A stretch of 64,000 nt of DNA from Nitrospirillum iridis (GTDB lineage: Bacteria > Pseudomonadota > Alphaproteobacteria > Azospirillales > Azospirillaceae). Below, piece by piece: positions 63,793 to 64,000 of this stretch (its first letter is position 1; each line of letters starts with the position of its first letter). The translations under genes were made by a program, and so were the position numbers. The stretch lies in contig NZ_JACIIZ010000004.1 in the NCBI RefSeq assembly GCF_014205765.1, positions 310,001-374,000 of the forward strand, given 5' to 3'. The notes below the pieces were generated by a model, which made no database searches, was not told the origin of the DNA, and was given only the letters and a program-made list of their open reading frames with translations.

Positions 63793-64000
63793 ATGTCCGC
63801 CACGCCGCTCACCGTTCCCTGCCCCTCCCCCGCCGTCGCCAAGGGCGCGCCCCGTCTGGACGGCGCCACCGCGTTCGCCGTGGTGGTGACCGTCATCATC
63901 TGGGCTTCCGCCTTCGCCGCCATCCGCGCCGGCCTCAAGGCCTTTGGCCCGCTGGAACTGGGCGCGGCGCGGTTCACCATCGCGGCGGTGCCCGCGGGCC
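63793..64000 (+). CDS. EamA/DMT-superfamily transporter (5' end only)
   Basis: First 69 codons of a membrane transporter cut by the window edge. After about 30 Pro/Ala-rich residues comes ATAFAVVVTVIIWASAFAAIRAGLKAFGPLELGAARF, the first helices of an EamA (DMT) exporter, where W-A-S-x-F and the R-F at the end of helix 2 are typical. Family members export amino acids and related metabolites. Divergent from the LysR gene. Confidence 0.85.
   Translation, partial: MSATPLTVPCPSPAVAKGAPRLDGATAFAVVVTVIIWASAFAAIRAGLKAFGPLELGAARFTIAAVPAG

Overview
The window reads as a GC-rich chromosomal segment of an alphaproteobacterium, most likely Rhodospirillales and near the Azospirillaceae. This rests on base composition, on protein sequences, and on gene blocks typical of alphaproteobacteria: gyrA close to ssb and uvrA; erpA, dgt, argS, SPOR gene, nagZ, scpA, scpB; and surA, pdxA, rsmA beside lptF/lptG. 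The genus is inference. I see no rRNA, tRNA, CRISPR array, insertion sequence or prophage. Coding density is high and nearly all genes are housekeeping or common accessory genes.

Layout. 1-7.6 kb: 5' part of gyrA, a VOC protein, a MATE exporter, an orphan two-partner-secretion outer-membrane transporter, and nadE with a possible tiny zinc-ribbon peptide ahead of it. 7.7-11.4 kb: a disordered small protein and a large SIR2-STAND-TPR protein, the main accessory feature. 11.4-15.5 kb: ssb and uvrA. 15.6-24.2 kb: a large exported protein of unknown function, plsY, a pseudo-dihydroorotase with pyrB, a conserved unknown, and glutathione reductase. 24.3-28.9 kb: two tandem LivK-type binding proteins, a beta-lactamase-fold hydrolase, a SCO protein and a HEAT-repeat protein. 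28.9-37.5 kb: scpB-scpA-M50 protease-nagZ-SPOR-argS-DUF805-dgt, divergent from erpA. 37.7-41.8 kb: exonuclease III, a sterol-desaturase-type enzyme, a cysteine hydrolase with its GlxA-type regulator, and a lipoprotein. 41.9-47.6 kb: rsmA, pdxA, surA, lptG, lptF. 47.9-50 kb: pepA and holC. 50-57.7 kb: a GH5-like hydrolase, an OmpR/EnvZ pair, carbonic anhydrase with a SulP transporter, a small Cys-rich exported protein and an HPP-CBS protein. 57.7-62.4 kb: fabD-fabG-acpP-fabF-mltG. 62.4-64 kb: a non-coding stretch with large palindromes, then a LysR regulator divergent from an EamA transporter that runs off the window.

The most interesting locus is 8155-11403: one protein joining an N-terminal SIR2-type NADase domain, an NB-ARC/STAND NTPase core and a C-terminal array of seven almost identical 40-residue TPR units encoded by 120-bp tandem repeats. 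The architecture matches the logic of bacterial NLR-like antiphage proteins (sensor repeats, oligomerising NTPase, NAD-depleting effector). It sits alone between core genes, 0.8 kb from nadE. Its defence role is inferred, not shown.

Other points worth attention: a PyrC homologue whose HxH metal site is Arg/Gln and which is paired with pyrB; a TpsB without a TpsA; a cold-shock-like/DUF805 fusion; a dGTPase with an altered HD motif; and paired long palindromes in two intergenic regions.
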